This document shows positions 12,246-23,640 of a DNA stretch of 64,000 nucleotides, one piece after another. The stretch's first letter is position 1; every line of letters starts with the position of its first letter. The DNA comes from Sipunculus nudus (Eukaryota > Annelida > Sipuncula > Golfingiida > Sipunculidae), in assembly GCA_026874595.1 (NCBI GenBank), contig CM049308.1, positions 97,497,124 to 97,561,123 on the forward strand, given 5' to 3'. Under the pieces are notes generated by a model. The model saw nothing but the letters and a program-made list of their open reading frames with translations, did no database searches and was not told the origin of the DNA. Both the position numbers and the translations under genes were made by a program.

Positions 12246-12895
12246 TAAACCTCACTATATTTTTTTTGTTAAATGATTATCCTAATCATATTCAACTGGT
12301 GATATGATCGTTTAATCCCACGGTTAACCAATAAGGCTGAAGTTTTCATCCCATATAATTAACTGTTGCTGATGATGGTTAGGACGATGTATTGAGTGTT
12401 TTCAAAAAAGCCCCTCCAAAACGGGGGAGCTTTCAGCTGTAAAATGTGTGTTAAAATTCGTATTCCATCAGTTGAGAGTCAGGTTTGGCCACCAGGCGGG
12501 GTTGTCTCCGTGGAATTCCCTCCCGCGTTATATATAACTACTCCCGTTGAAATACACAGAATGCAGTCTTAACCTTTCAGGACTGTCTGTATACTAACTT
12601 GCTGGTGTGATCTGAGGTCTGAGGTTATCCCCCACTGCTTGCAAATTTCCTCTCATACAGTGCCGCACAACGAGCTCCGCAAGGGCGAAGTCAATTTTGT
12701 TTACACGCTGAGTCGACAAGATATTGTTTTACGAGCTCCGCATGGGCGTAGTCATCTTCGTTTACATGCTGAGCCAATCAGATTTTGTCTTACCCAGCGT
12801 CAGGGTTTGTCACTTGTAGTATGTTTTCAATTTTAAATACTGAGGTATAATCGACTGGTTGTTGAGTGTATTATACTATCATATGTCATTATTTT
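12246..12895. other. Spacer with a two-copy direct repeat of about 64 bp
   Basis: The stretch 12,663-12,795 carries two copies of a segment containing 'gagctccgca', 'gggcg' and 'gtttaca'. The second copy is followed by 'gagccaatcagatt', a CCAAT-type motif. A TATA-like 'ttatatataacta' lies near 12,528. These could be promoter-like, but no transcript start or adjoining gene supports it. An imperfect GC hairpin (cccctccaaaacgggggag) lies near 12,411-12,430. Confidence 0.4.
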
Positions 12896-12899
12896 TATA

Positions 12900-13680
12900 T
12901 CAATGCCATAAATCTGTCCTATTTCCCCAGGAGTGTAGAATACATAAGAATTGTTGACTTTCTTTGTTCTTTGTTAAATTGTGGATATATCTTATAACTG
13001 CATCAAACCAGAATTTATTAAATACAATTTGCCCACCTATTTTTAGGTGAGGGTTTATCCACAAGGTTTGATTTAAATAATCATTTGTTGTGTCTGGAGT
13101 ATGATAGTAAAATTTACACCAATCGTATAACATTTCTTTCCAGAATAAAGTGTTCTTTTTTAAGAAACAGAGTTGATCCAGATCTTCAGCATTACATTGC
13201 ATTTAAATATATATTCAGTCAAATTATTTAAACTACATTCAACTAGCTGTCATCAACCTTGTTTCAAATCTGAGCTCAATAATCTATTAACCCGGGCAAT
13301 TTTAGTTGACCATATGTCAACCATGTCTAAACCACCATTACTTTAAGATGCTATCAAAGTTAATCGTTTTACTTTATCTATTTTTTTTATTCCATATGAA
13401 AATAAAAAGCTTGCTTTCAACCTCTTTTAAAAAGGACACCGGAGGTTTAGGTAAAACAGACAACTGTTACTGCAGTTGTGATTTCAAGTCAGATTTAATG
13501 ACTGTGATCTTACCAACTGGTGTTAACTCTCTTTTTGAACAAAAAAATAATTAGTTGCTTAATTTTATTAAATCATGGCAAAAAGTTCATTTCATAAAGA
13601 TTTTGGAGTGTACAATTAATCTTAATGCCTAAAAACTTGTAATTGGTTCCTTCGTTAACTTCAAAATAAGTTTTATTATC
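12900..13680 (-). pseudogene. LINE post-RT region (thumb and C-terminal part), broken
   Basis: Downstream of the RT core the minus strand encodes KFLGIKI (near 13,635), then after several stops VESKLFIFIWN (near 13,400) and GGLDMVDIWS (near 13,320-13,350). A longer open stretch (13,202-12,900) contains LFWKEMLYDWCKFYYH and LNQTLWINPHLKI. This FWK-L-WC and LNQ-LW-N pattern is familiar from the C-terminal third of L1-like ORF2 proteins. No Cys-rich terminal motif is visible before the frame ends. The 100-codon open stretch is a remnant, not a separate gene. Confidence 0.75.
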
Positions 13681-13779
13681 TCTTCTTTATTGAATTCATG
13701 ATTACAAATGGGCATAATTGCTGTTATTTCTTTGTTAATTTTTAAACCACTCACGTTTTTAAATTTTTAAAATTGTTCT

Positions 13780-14420
13780 ATAGCCTCTTTAGCCACCGGT
13801 TGTCCACCTCTTACGAATAAAGTAGAATCATCCGCATATTGAGAGATAATGTGTTTCACATTTCCAATTTCTATGCCTTTAGTATTATTATTGTCTATGA
13901 TTTTGGCAGCAAGAAGTTCTGTCAAAATAATATGTATAGATATGGTGAAAGGGGACAGCCTTGTCTAATTCCTCTGCTTACTGGGAAGAAACCTGGAAGA
14001 CCATCCATTATTTATGACACATGATGATATACCTTATAAAATATTATAATCCACTCACAGAAAGTATCACCAAAGTTGTAGTGTTTTAATGATTTCTGAA
14101 TAAATGACCATTCTAATGAATCGAAAGCCGTTTCAAAAATTTTTATTATTAAATTGGCTTTTATTTTATTTTTAGTACAATAATTCATCAAATTATAAGT
14201 TCTACTGAAGCTCTCACCAATATATCTGTTTTTAAGAAAATAAGTCTGATCTGGATGGATTAAGTTTTGGAGGACCCTCTGAAATCTACGAGCCATACAT
14301 TTAGTCAGTAATTTATAATCTGTATATTTATTAAAAATATTGGTCTCCAATTCTTAAGTATAGTTGTGTCTTTTCATTTGTGCGGGATCAATGTAATAAT
14401 TCCTTGTCGTTGTGTAATAT
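13780..14420 (-). pseudogene. LINE reverse transcriptase domain, broken
   Basis: Motifs in order on the minus strand: QRQGIITLIP followed by LKNWRPIFLINTDYK (around 14,340-14,400), FETAFDSLEWSFI (around 14,120), RQGCPLSPYL (around 13,950-13,975) and the YADD active site (13,827-13,838). The position before the FE-AFD motif that normally holds the first catalytic Asp reads Ile, so the enzyme would be inactive even without its stops. A TGA interrupts the first motif block, and a one-base shift near 13,920 separates the PLSPYL block from the ELLAAKIID block. The order and spacing are diagnostic of LINE RT. Confidence 0.88.
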
Positions 14421-14642
14421 TTAAACTGCCATTTGCAGGAAAAAAAACTTATAAGCAGCTATCAGATCTATTTTAATTTGAATTATTTTCTCAATTTCTG
14501 ATTTTTTATCTTTTATATCCTCCATAATTTTATCATCAGGATTGTTGGAATCTTGTTGTTCTAAATGTTTCAAATTATTTTCTAACGGTTGTATCTCGCG
14601 TTCCAAAGGCTTGAATTTTAGCTGTGAAACGTCTGTTAACAA
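14421..14642 (-). pseudogene. LINE linker upstream of RT, charged helical segment
   Basis: A 73-codon open stretch is rich in Glu, Lys, Asp and Ile (for example LEREIQPLENNLKHLEQQ, then KKSEIEKIIQIK). It looks like the helical segment between endonuclease and RT in L1-like ORF2. It ends in a short hydrophobic run and a stop, immediately before the RT motif at 14,420. The conserved stretch usually between them is missing. On its own this would be unassignable; the call depends on its position. Confidence 0.5.
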
Positions 14643-15164
14643 TCATGTTCCATCAACTGAATTTTTAGTTGTGAATGCTGTCATCACATATTTTGAGAAC
14701 GTTGGAATCAGTGAATGTAGTGAAAGTATTAGCGTTATGATACTGAAAGTAATAGATTTTACCCGATTACTTTTTAGTTGTGAAGTAAACACAGAGACAC
14801 CAAGTGAAACACTGTACAAGTTGACCGATACCCCTGTCAGTAAGCAGGGTATGTACATAGTAAACATATTGACCCCCTGTGCTTCAGCTCGCTGACAGCA
14901 AGACAGAATATCGATATCCCGGCCAATCTGTTGCCGCTTAACGCCTACATCCCAGGTCACCCCACTCAAAGCACGTCAGGCAAGGCGCCTGATCCTCAGC
15001 CCATCTTACCATAATTTATTACATGTGGCATCCTGTGTTTATTAAAGCCAGTAAAGCCATCCGTGACGAACAGCAGGTTATCATAGTAGAATTTTAAGAC
15101 ACGGTCTAAAGTTGAGTAGATCAGGTCCTTCCGGGCATGTCTTAAAATGTCAGAAACAACACCA
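14643..15164. other. Spacer, no clear gene
   Basis: Non-repetitive sequence between the LINE remnant and the 21/42 bp array. Overlapping open frames on both strands (14,542-14,895 and 14,643-14,969) show no recognisable domain. It might include the lost 5' flank of the LINE, but no endonuclease motif is visible. Confidence 0.45.
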
Positions 15165-16690
15165 TCTTCATCACCAGGTCGGCGTCCATTATTGCCAGGT
15201 CCACGTTCACCATCACCAGGTCGACGTTCATTATTGCCAGGTCCACGTTCACCATCACCAGGGGGACGTTCATTATTGCGATGTCCACGTTCATCATCAC
15301 CAGGCCAGCGATCATTATTGCGATGTCCACGTTCACCATCACCAGGTCGGCGTTCATTATTGCCAGGTCCACGTTCACCATCACCAGGTCGGCGTTCATT
15401 ATTACCAGGTCCACGTTCACCATCACCAGGTCGGCTTTCATTATTGCCAGGTCCATGTTCACTAACACCAGGTCGGCGTTCATTATTACCAGGTCCACGT
15501 TCACCATTAACAGGTCGGAGTTTATGTTTACCTGGTCCATTTTCATTATCATTAGGTCCACATTCATCATCACCAGGTCCACTTTTCATTATTACCAGGT
15601 CCACATTCATTATCATAATGTCCATATTCATCATCACCAGGTCCATGTTCATTATAACCAAGTCCATATTCTTTATCATTGCATCCATATTCATCATCAC
15701 CGTATCCGCTTTTCATTATTACCAGGTCCATGTTCATTATCATTAGGTCCACATTTATCGTCATCAGGTCGACTTTTCATTATAACCTGGTCCATGTTCA
15801 TTATCATTAGGTCCACATTCATCATCACCAAGTAACTTTTCGTCATTACGAGGTCCATGTTCATTATAATTCATTAGGTCAACATTTATCATCCCCAGGT
15901 CCCCTCTCATCATTACCAGGTCCACGTTCATTATCATTAGGTCCACGTTCATCGTCATCATGTCCACTTTTCATTATTACTAGGTCCATGTCCATTATCA
16001 TTAGGTCCACGTTCATCGTCACCAAGTTAACTTTTCATCATTACGAGGTCGATGTTCATTATCATTAGGTCAACATTTATCATCCCCAGGTCCCCTCTCA
16101 TCATTACCAGGTTCACGTTCATTATCATTAGGTCCACGTTCATCGTCATCATGTCCACTTTTCATTATTACTAGGTCCATGTCCATTATCATTAGGTCCA
16201 CGTTCATCGTCACCAAGTCAACTTTTCATCATTACGAGGTCCATGTTCATTATCATTAGGTCCACGTTCATCGTCACCAAGTTAACTTTTCAGCATTACG
16301 AGGTCGATGTTCATTATCATTAGGTCAACATTTATCATCCCCAGGTCCCCTCTCATCATTACCAGGTCCACGTTCATTATCATTAGGTCCACGTTCATCG
16401 TCATCATGTCCACTTTTCATCATTACTAGGTCCATGTTCATTATCATTAGGTCCACGTTCATCGTCACCAAGTTAACTTTTCATCATTACGAGGTCGATG
16501 TTCATTATCATTAGGTCAACAATTATCATCCCCAGGTCCCCTCTCATCATTACCAAGTCCACGTTCATTATCATTAGGTCCACGTTAATCGTCATCGATC
16601 ATCATGTCCACTTTTCATCATTACTAGGTCCATGTTCATTATCATTAGGTCCACGTTCATCGTCATCATGTCAACTTTTAATCATTACCT
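15165..16690. repeat. 21 bp / 42 bp minisatellite array
   Basis: The 21 bp monomers alternate 'ccaggtccacgttcacc' and 'ccaggtcggcgttcatt' types, so the clean left part (about 15,170-15,520) is a 42 bp dimer repeat. From about 15,600 onward the array is more diverged. Blocks of about 190-255 bp recur, marked by 'tcatcatgtccacttttca' at about 15,955, 16,146, 16,401 and 16,599. Open frames on both strands (PGRRSLL, NVDLVIM, HVHHHQV types; up to 234 codons) arise because 21 is a multiple of three. Confidence 0.93.
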
Positions 16691-16694
16691 CTGG

Positions 16695-16912
16695 GATAAC
16701 ATTATGGTACACTTCCCGGGACAAAATTGTGGTCCACTTCCCGGGATAATATTCTTATACACTTCCCAGGATAATATTCTGGTACAAATCCTGGGATAAT
16801 ATTCTCGTACACTTTCTAGGATAACATTCTGGTACACTTCCCAGGATAATATTCCGGTACACTTTCCGGGATAACATTCCGGTACACTTCCCAGGATAAT
16901 ATTCTGATACAT
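16695..16912. repeat. 25 bp minisatellite array
   Basis: About nine monomers of 25 bp with the core 'gataatattctggtacact' and a 'tcccgg' or 'tcccag' tail, directly abutting the previous array. The first starts at 16,695. The last is partial and ends near 16,912. Confidence 0.92.
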
Positions 16913-17919
16913 CCAGGCACAAAAGGGTTTCCCGGTCAATTCCTCTTTTCTCGTTATTATTACCATTAAGTTTTAATTAAATCTTTATTCGTTTCAAGCC
17001 GAAGGCTATCTACTTATTGAGGCGGTACTAAAGAATTTACTATATGAGATGATTGCATTGTCATTCTGCATTTAATGTCACGTATATTCTCAAATGTATA
17101 ATTTATACACCATGATAACTGAAATAAGTCATATGGAGGTCTTAGCAGGAACCCCTCTAACCTCAAGGCAAGCAGCGCACAAGAGGTTACCCACACTACT
17201 GTGTGCCTCTCACGCTATGTATCATCAACAACAATACTATCACAATAACGACAAAACCAATTGAAACTTGGAAGAACAAAAAAAGTATTTACATAGAACA
17301 TAATAAGGGGTTAAAATAGTTTGATTAATCACCACGTGCAGCCGCAGGGAAGGCGAGTGCAGATGCGTGATATTTTCACATATTTTGACAGATGTTAGAC
17401 CCTAAGTGGAAACTGCATCCATGACTACTGTGATTCTGTGGAAAATTTGTTTTCTTTTTTTAATAAACATCTCACAGTTTACATAGATCAGCTTGCATCA
17501 TGTTCCACCAAACAGATCGAGGCAACCGCCAAAATCTTGTTTACTTTCTAGGAACATTCGCCATATATGATAAAACGTTTAATCATAAATAAGACCAGGC
17601 CTATATTTGCTTTTTAACATTTTATATCCATGCCTGAGCTGGGTTGTCCCGCTATATAGGTCCGTACACAATTTATAGTTGACATTATTTATAGCATGCA
17701 TATAAATCATCCATCCACTAAATCGTTTTATCTCCAGCATGAATCGATAAACAAATTTGGTCCCTTGAATAATTCTATTCTAAAACACTTTATATTAACA
17801 AAAGCAACTAACCTAAAACATAAATATATTCATTTTTGAGCTTATATGTAAACTTCTTTTTTACCTTGGGTGTTAGCTTATAGAGATATTAGTTCCGCAT
17901 TAACATGCATTTGATCGGA

Positions 17920-18680
17920 CCCTATAGGAGACTCCATGCCCGAGCCCGGCCCCTTTGAGTCACCCTGATGAAAGCGATTATGTGCACATTAACACAAAAG
18001 TCAAAAGAAATTTTCTCATTTTCAAGTTTTTTCTGGTGTTCTTTACATGGGCAACTCCTGATGGGCCCGGGCCCCTTTAGTTCCTTAGGATCACACCCTA
18101 TTAGAAGCTCTATATTTACGCTTCGCAAAATACGTGACTTTCACATATTAATCATTTCGTGTATTTTCTTGTAAAATCCTCAGTTAAAATAAAACTAACT
18201 AAGAATTTTATGTTTTCAAACATTTCATTGTTGGGCCCTAAAGGGAATTCATGGCCGGCCAGGGCCCCTTTAGGCCCCTCGGGTCAACCCCGATTAAAAA
18301 CTCAATATACATGCTTCTCAAATGACACATCTGGCCGACTAGGACCCTCTCGGGGTCTCCTAACTAAAACTTATATAAGCTAAAATAAATACTATTAATG
18401 AGACTTCTGTGGGGCACTAGCTGCTGTCGCCTTCTTATGGACATTCGAAAATGTAGTCTTTATGGTAAATTGTTTATTGTGGCAATCTGTCGATCTTATA
18501 AAAGTTAATTTATCTATGCTCGTACTTCTGGGGGATTTTTTTGGTGCCAAATCGGCCTGGGCTGCCCTAATGCAACAACTTCTACATTTCAAACATATTA
18601 TTCTGCTCCATAGGAAATTGCTGGTCGGTCTTGGCCCCCCTTGGGCTCTTCGGATCCCGGTACGGTGAACCCACCTCTCA
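17920..18680. repeat. Five diverged copies of a GGCCC-rich core
   Basis: A GC-rich segment of about 35-45 bp resembling 'gggcccctttag' plus 'ccct-attaaaa' recurs near 17,938, 18,058, 18,250, 18,330 and 18,618 in otherwise AT-rich DNA. Spacing is irregular (about 80-290 bp) and copies are diverged. This could be an old tandem repeat with a long unit or a cluster of short dispersed elements. No coding function is proposed. Confidence 0.5.
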
Positions 18681-19179
18681 TAAGGCCTGTCGCCTTGTTG
18701 GAATTCGTAACTTCGATATGAAAAACAAATTGCCGGACTGGATCCTGTGTTTGCCAAAGACACGGGCGAAAGTGTATCCCAGCATGTCAAGATTTAGAGG
18801 ACAAGTTTAATCAATATCAACTCATCGATGCTGGTGATTATTTGTCACCTATTTTCCATATTTATTCAATCACCAGCCTTTAACAAAAATTGGTATGTAA
18901 AGTGTTTTCTATATAAGCATATTTTAGAGGGTTGCCCGTTCGACTATTTCTGGCATCTGCCTACCCGTCACATTACTAATAGTTGCAATTATCCTGAGAT
19001 ATTTGGTGACAACCATTATATAAGTTATGCAATCAAACGAAATAATAAAATTTAAATTTACATTAAAACATTATTTTGAAAATAATTAAATTCAGTTATT
19101 CCTCTCTGCATCCAATTTTATTTGCTATAATCAAATATCAGTTACATTATAAATATTCCTGTTAAATACGGTACTCACG

Positions 19180-19625
19180 GCTGCAGCTGTGCTTAAGATA
19201 TTTGGGTAAAAACATTTTATATGAAAACATATCAACATGTCAAATTTTGCGATCGACTAAACTTAAGGTTCACCAAAGAGAGCATTTTGAAAATAATTCC
19301 ATGTAATTCATACTCATCTGATACCCAATATCCAAACGAATTGTCAACTTTGGTATTAAAGCTAAATCGTTAGAGGTTTCTTGGCTTTTCTACAGCAGAA
19401 AATATTGCTTCGGATCCCAAAAAGTAGGTAAACCCAGTGGCGCCACTTAAAACCCCGACAGATTGCTGTTGAAGACTAGAGCTGTTCCTGAGATACGGCA
19501 TCATGTATGCAAACACATCTAATTGTCAAATTTTGCGACTGAACAAAATTTTCAGTTCCTCAAAAAACACCATTTTGCAAACAATTTGATGCAATTAACA
19601 CTCCTTATCCTCTTCCTCTAATAAG
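19180..19625. repeat. Diverged direct repeat, about 130 bp, two copies
   Basis: The segment around 19,180-19,312 resembles the segment around 19,480-19,610. Both contain 'tgtcaaattttgcga', then an 'aaa-ttcagttc'-like run, then 'cattttg-aaa-aatt' and 'atgcaatt'-like ends. Offset is about 300 bp and similarity is moderate. They may be two copies of an old dispersed element or one long-period repeat. No terminal inverted repeat was found. Confidence 0.5.
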
Positions 19626-19694
19626 TTTTTATTTTGACATAAAAGGCCAAATATTAATTCCTTATGACATACCTTAGAAAGGGGGAAAAGTTGC

Positions 19695-21990
19695 AACAAA
19701 CGACTTCAAAATACCTGATGAAAACACCTGCAGCAGTAAGCGACCTCAATATACCTGATGATAACACCTGCAGCAGCAAACGACCTCAATATACCTGATG
19801 ATAACACCTGCAGCAGCAAACGACCTCAATATACCTGATGATAACACCTGCAGCAGCAAACGACCTCAATATACCTGATGATAACACCTGCAGCAGCAAG
19901 CGACCTCAGTATACCTGATGATAACACCTGCAGCAGCAAGCGACCTAAATATACCTGATGATAACACCTGCAGCAGCAAACGACCTCAATATACCTGATG
20001 ATAACACCTGCAGCAGCAAGCGACCTCAGTATACCTGATGATAACACCTGCAGCAGCAAACGACCTCAATATACCTGATGATAACACCTGCAGCAGCAAA
20101 CGACCTCAATATACCTGATGATAACACCTGCAGCAGCAAGCGACCTCAGTATACCTGATGATAACACCTGCAGCAGCAAACGACCTCAATATACCTGATG
20201 ATAACACCTGCAGCAGCAAGCGACCTCAGTATACCTGATGATAACACCTGCAGCAGCAAACGACCTCAGTATACCTGATGATAACACCTGCAGCAGCAAA
20301 CGACCTCAGTATACCTGATGATAACACCTGCAGCAGCAAACGACCTCAGTATACCTGATGATAACACCTGCAGCAGCAAGCGACCTCAGTATACCTGATG
20401 ATAACACCTGCAGCAGCAAGCGACCTCAGTATACCTGATGATAACACCTGCAGCAGCAAGCGACCTCAATATACCTGATGATAACACCTGCAGCAGCAAG
20501 CGACCTCAATATACCTGATGATAACACCTGCAGCAGTAATCGACCTCAATATACCTGATGATAACACCTGCAGCAGTAATCGACCTCAATATACCTGATG
20601 ATAACACCTGCAGCAGCAAGCGACCTCAATATACCTGATGATAACACCTGCAGCAGTAAGCGACCTCAATATACCTTATGATAACACCTGCAGCAGTAAT
20701 CGACCTCAATATACCTGATGATAACACCTGCAGCAGTAATCGACCTCAATATACCTGATGATAACACCTGCAGCAGCAAGCGACCTCAATATACCTGATG
20801 ATAACACCTGCAGCAGTAAGCGACCTCAATATACCTGATGATAATACCTGCAGCAGTAAGCGACCTAAATATACCTGATGATAACACCTGCAGCAGCAAA
20901 CGACCTAAATATACTTGATGATTACACCTGCAGCAGCAAACGACCTCAATATACCTGATGATAACACCTGCAGCAGCAAACGACCTCAATATACCTGATG
21001 ATAACACCTGCAGCAGCAAGCGACCTCAATATACCTGATGATAACACCTGCAGCAGCAAGCGACCTCAGTATACCTGATGATAACACCTGCAGCAGCAAG
21101 CGACCTCAGTATACCCGATGATAACACCTGCAGCAGCAAGCGACCTCAGTATACCCGATGATAACACCTGCAGCAGCAAGCACCCTGCGTATACCTGATG
21201 ATAACACCTGCAGCAGCAAGCGACCTCAGTATACCCGATGATAACACCTGCAGCAGCAAGCGACCTCAGTTTACCTTATGATATCACCTGTAGCAGCAAG
21301 CGACCTCAGTATACCCGATGATAACACCTGCAGCAGCAAGCGACCTCAGTATACCCGATGATAACACCTGCAGCAGCAAGCGACCTCAGTTTACCATATG
21401 ATAACACCTGTAGCAGCAAGCGACCTCAGTATACCCGATGATAACACCTGCAGCAGCAAGCGACCTCAGTATACCCGATGATAACACCTGCAGCAGCAAG
21501 CGACCTCAGTTTACCTTATGATAACACCTGTAGCAGCAAGCGACCTCAGTATACCTGATGATAACACCTGCAGCAGCAAGCGACCTCAGTATACCTGATG
21601 ATAACACCTGCAACAGCAAGCGACCTCAGTATATCCGATGATAACACCTGCAGCAGCAAGCGACCTCAGTATAACCGATGATAACACCTGCAGCAGCAAG
21701 CGACCTCAGTATACCTGATGATAACACCTGCAGCAGTAAGCGACGTCAGTTTAACTACTGATAATATCTGCAGTGGAAAGCGACCTCTTTATACCTGAAC
21801 ATAACATCTACAGTGCTAAGGGATCTCAATATACCTGATGTTAAAATCTGCAGTGGAAAGCGACCTCCTAATACCTGATGATAATATCTGCAGTGCTAAG
21901 CGACCTCATTATACCTGATTTTAATATCTGCAGTGATAAGCGACCTCATTATACCTGACCATAACATCTACAGTGGTAAGCGACTTCAAT
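19695..21990. repeat. 40 bp satellite array A (CTGCAGCAG type)
   Basis: About 57 monomers of exactly 40 bp with cores 'cgacctcaatatacctgatg' and 'ataacacctgcagcagcaa'. The central part is highly homogeneous and each unit carries a CTGCAG site. Variants change along the array: 'aaacgacctcaat' on the left, 'aagcgacctcagt' in the middle, and a three-monomer order with 'tttacc-tatg' and 'cctgtagcag' from 21,250 to 21,540. The last six or so monomers (21,740-21,990) are degenerate. Confidence 0.97.
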
Positions 21991-22239
21991 ATACCTGCTG
22001 TAACAGCGAATTGTGAACTTTTTAATGTTATACAATGGTTTATAGTAGCAATTTCACGTTTTAAGTAAATTTGAATTTTGGAAATAAGGGATGTAACTAA
22101 GGTTATTAACATATGTTCTAATTGTAAATAATTTATTTTTGTTTTGTTTAGTCAATGCATGTATTGTTCTGGTATAATTTCCAATATATATGTGTATATA
22201 CATATATATATATATATTAACATCATTAAAGTAGCAATT
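21991..22239. other. AT-rich spacer with an (AT)n microsatellite
   Basis: This spacer separates two related 40 bp arrays. A short alternating AT tract with a few G or C interruptions lies at about 22,180-22,218. No gene was seen. Confidence 0.7.
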
Positions 22240-23640
22240 AATCTCAATGCATCTGATGATAACATCTAAAGTTATTATCAACCTCAAGGCATCTGATGAT
22301 TACATCTACAGTAGTTTTCAACCTCAAAGCATCTGATGATAACATCTATAGTAGTAATCAACCTCAAGGCATCTGATGATAACATCTAAAGTAGTTATCA
22401 ACCTCAAGGCATCTTATAATAACATCTACAGTAGTAATCAACCTCAAGGCATCTTATGATAACATCTAAAATAGTTATCAACCTCAAGACATCTGATGAT
22501 AACATCTACAGTAGATATCAACTTCAAGACATCTGATGATAACATCTACCGTAGATATCAACTTCAAGGCATCTGATGATAACATCTACAGTAGTAATCA
22601 ACCTCAAGGCATCTTATGATAACATCTAAAATAGTTATCAACCTCAAGACATCTGATGATAACATCAACAGTAGATATCAACTTCAAGACATCTGATGAT
22701 AACATCTACCGTAGATATCAACTTCAAGGCATCTGATGATAACATCTACAGTAGTAATCAACCTCAAGACATCTGATGATAACATCTACAGTAAATATCG
22801 ACCTCAAGGCATATGATGATAACATCTGCAGTAGTAATCAACCTCAAGGCATCTTATGATAACATCTAAAATAGTTATCAACCTCAAGACATCTGATGAT
22901 AACATCAACAGTAGATATCAACTTCAAGACATCTGATGATAACATCTACCGTAGATATCAACTTCAAGGCATCTGATGATAACATCTACAGTAGTAATCA
23001 ACCTCAAGACATCTGATGATAACATCTACAGTAGATATCGACCTCAAGGCATCTGATGATAACATCTACAGTAGTAATCAACCTCAAGGCATCTTATGAT
23101 AACATCTATAGTAGATATCAACCTCAAGACATCTGATGATAACATCTACAGTAGTTATCAACCTCAAGGCATCTTATGATAACATCTAAAATAGTAATCA
23201 ACTCAAGGCATCTGATGATAACATCTACAGTAGAAATCAACCTCAAGGCATCTTATGATAACATCTACAGTAGTTATCAAGCTCAAAGCATCTGATAATA
23301 ACATGTACAGTAGTTATCAAGCTCAAGGCATCTGATGATAACATCTGCAGTAGTTATCAACCTCAAAGCATCTGATGATGACAACTACAGTAGTTATCAA
23401 CCTCAATTCATCTGATGAAAATATCTGCACTAGTGAACAACCTCAATATAACGGGTGATAACATATGCAGTAGTAAACAACCTCAATGTATCTGATGATA
23501 ACATCAGCATGTTAAATGACCTCAGTATATTTGATGATAACATCTGCAGTAGTAAATAACCTCAATAAATTTTATGATACATCTGCAGTGGTAAGCGACC
23601 TCATTATACCTGATGATAACACCTGTACTGGTAAACAGCA
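22240..23640. repeat. 40 bp satellite array B (CATCTACAGTAG type)
   Basis: About 34 monomers of 40 bp with cores 'caacctcaaggcatctgatg' and 'ataacatctacagtagtaat'. These align with array A over the whole unit (acctcaa, ctgatgataac, ct-cag-ag), so A and B are branches of one family. Higher-order repetition is visible: the 'atctaaaatagttatca' variant recurs at about 22,464, 22,624 and 22,864 (offsets of 160 and 240 bp, four and six monomers). The final part from about 23,400 is degenerate and partly returns to the array A wording ('cgacctcattatacctgatg'). Confidence 0.95.

Larger units (their letters stand above)
12900..14642 (-). mobile_element. Degenerate L1/Tx1-like LINE remnant
   Basis: Read on the minus strand, fragments of a non-LTR retrotransposon ORF2 lie in the expected order. 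From high to low coordinates these are a charged helical linker (14,642-14,421), the reverse transcriptase (about 14,420-13,780) and the post-RT region (about 13,680-12,900). The upstream endonuclease is absent. The linker joins directly to the RT start, with the usual intervening stretch missing, so there is also an internal deletion. At least one in-frame TGA (near 14,378), a frameshift near 13,920 and many stops between 13,210 and 13,400 show it is dead. No poly-A tail, target-site duplication or element end is identified. The L1/Tx1 affiliation rests on motif resemblance only. Confidence 0.85.
16913..19690. other. Long non-repetitive region without a recognisable gene
   Basis: I looked on both strands for exons, RT motifs and RNA genes and found none I could name. 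The longest open frame (18,395-18,790, minus, 131 codons) shows no domain and overlaps the GGCCC-rich repeats noted separately. If the globin gene at 24.2 kb continues on the minus strand, later exons could lie here or beyond the window's left end, but I could not identify any. Confidence 0.45.

Noticed and set aside
12411-12430. GC hairpin (cccctccaaaacgggggag) as a bacterial-type terminator
   Set aside because: The window is eukaryotic, no gene ends there, and the stem is imperfect beyond its G/C core.
12528-12600. A TATA-box promoter with a CCAAT motif downstream
   Set aside because: The motifs are in the wrong order, no transcript or gene follows, and both words are frequent by chance in AT-rich DNA.
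14012-14350. A stand-alone 112-residue protein gene
   Set aside because: It is one open piece of the LINE reverse transcriptase; adjoining RT motifs continue in neighbouring frames on both sides.
15147-15746. Pro/Arg/Ser-rich and His-rich proteins over the 21/42 bp array
   Set aside because: The frames are by-products of a 21 bp repeat and overlap open frames on the other strand. They end where the repeat decays.
18395-18790. A 131-codon minus-strand open frame as a gene
   Set aside because: No domain is recognised, it overlaps GGCCC-rich repeats, and it has no splice or promoter support. Chance openness is likely.
19695-21990. CRISPR array, suggested by regular 40 bp periodicity
   Set aside because: The whole 40 bp unit is conserved with no unique spacers, and the context is clearly eukaryotic with no cas genes.
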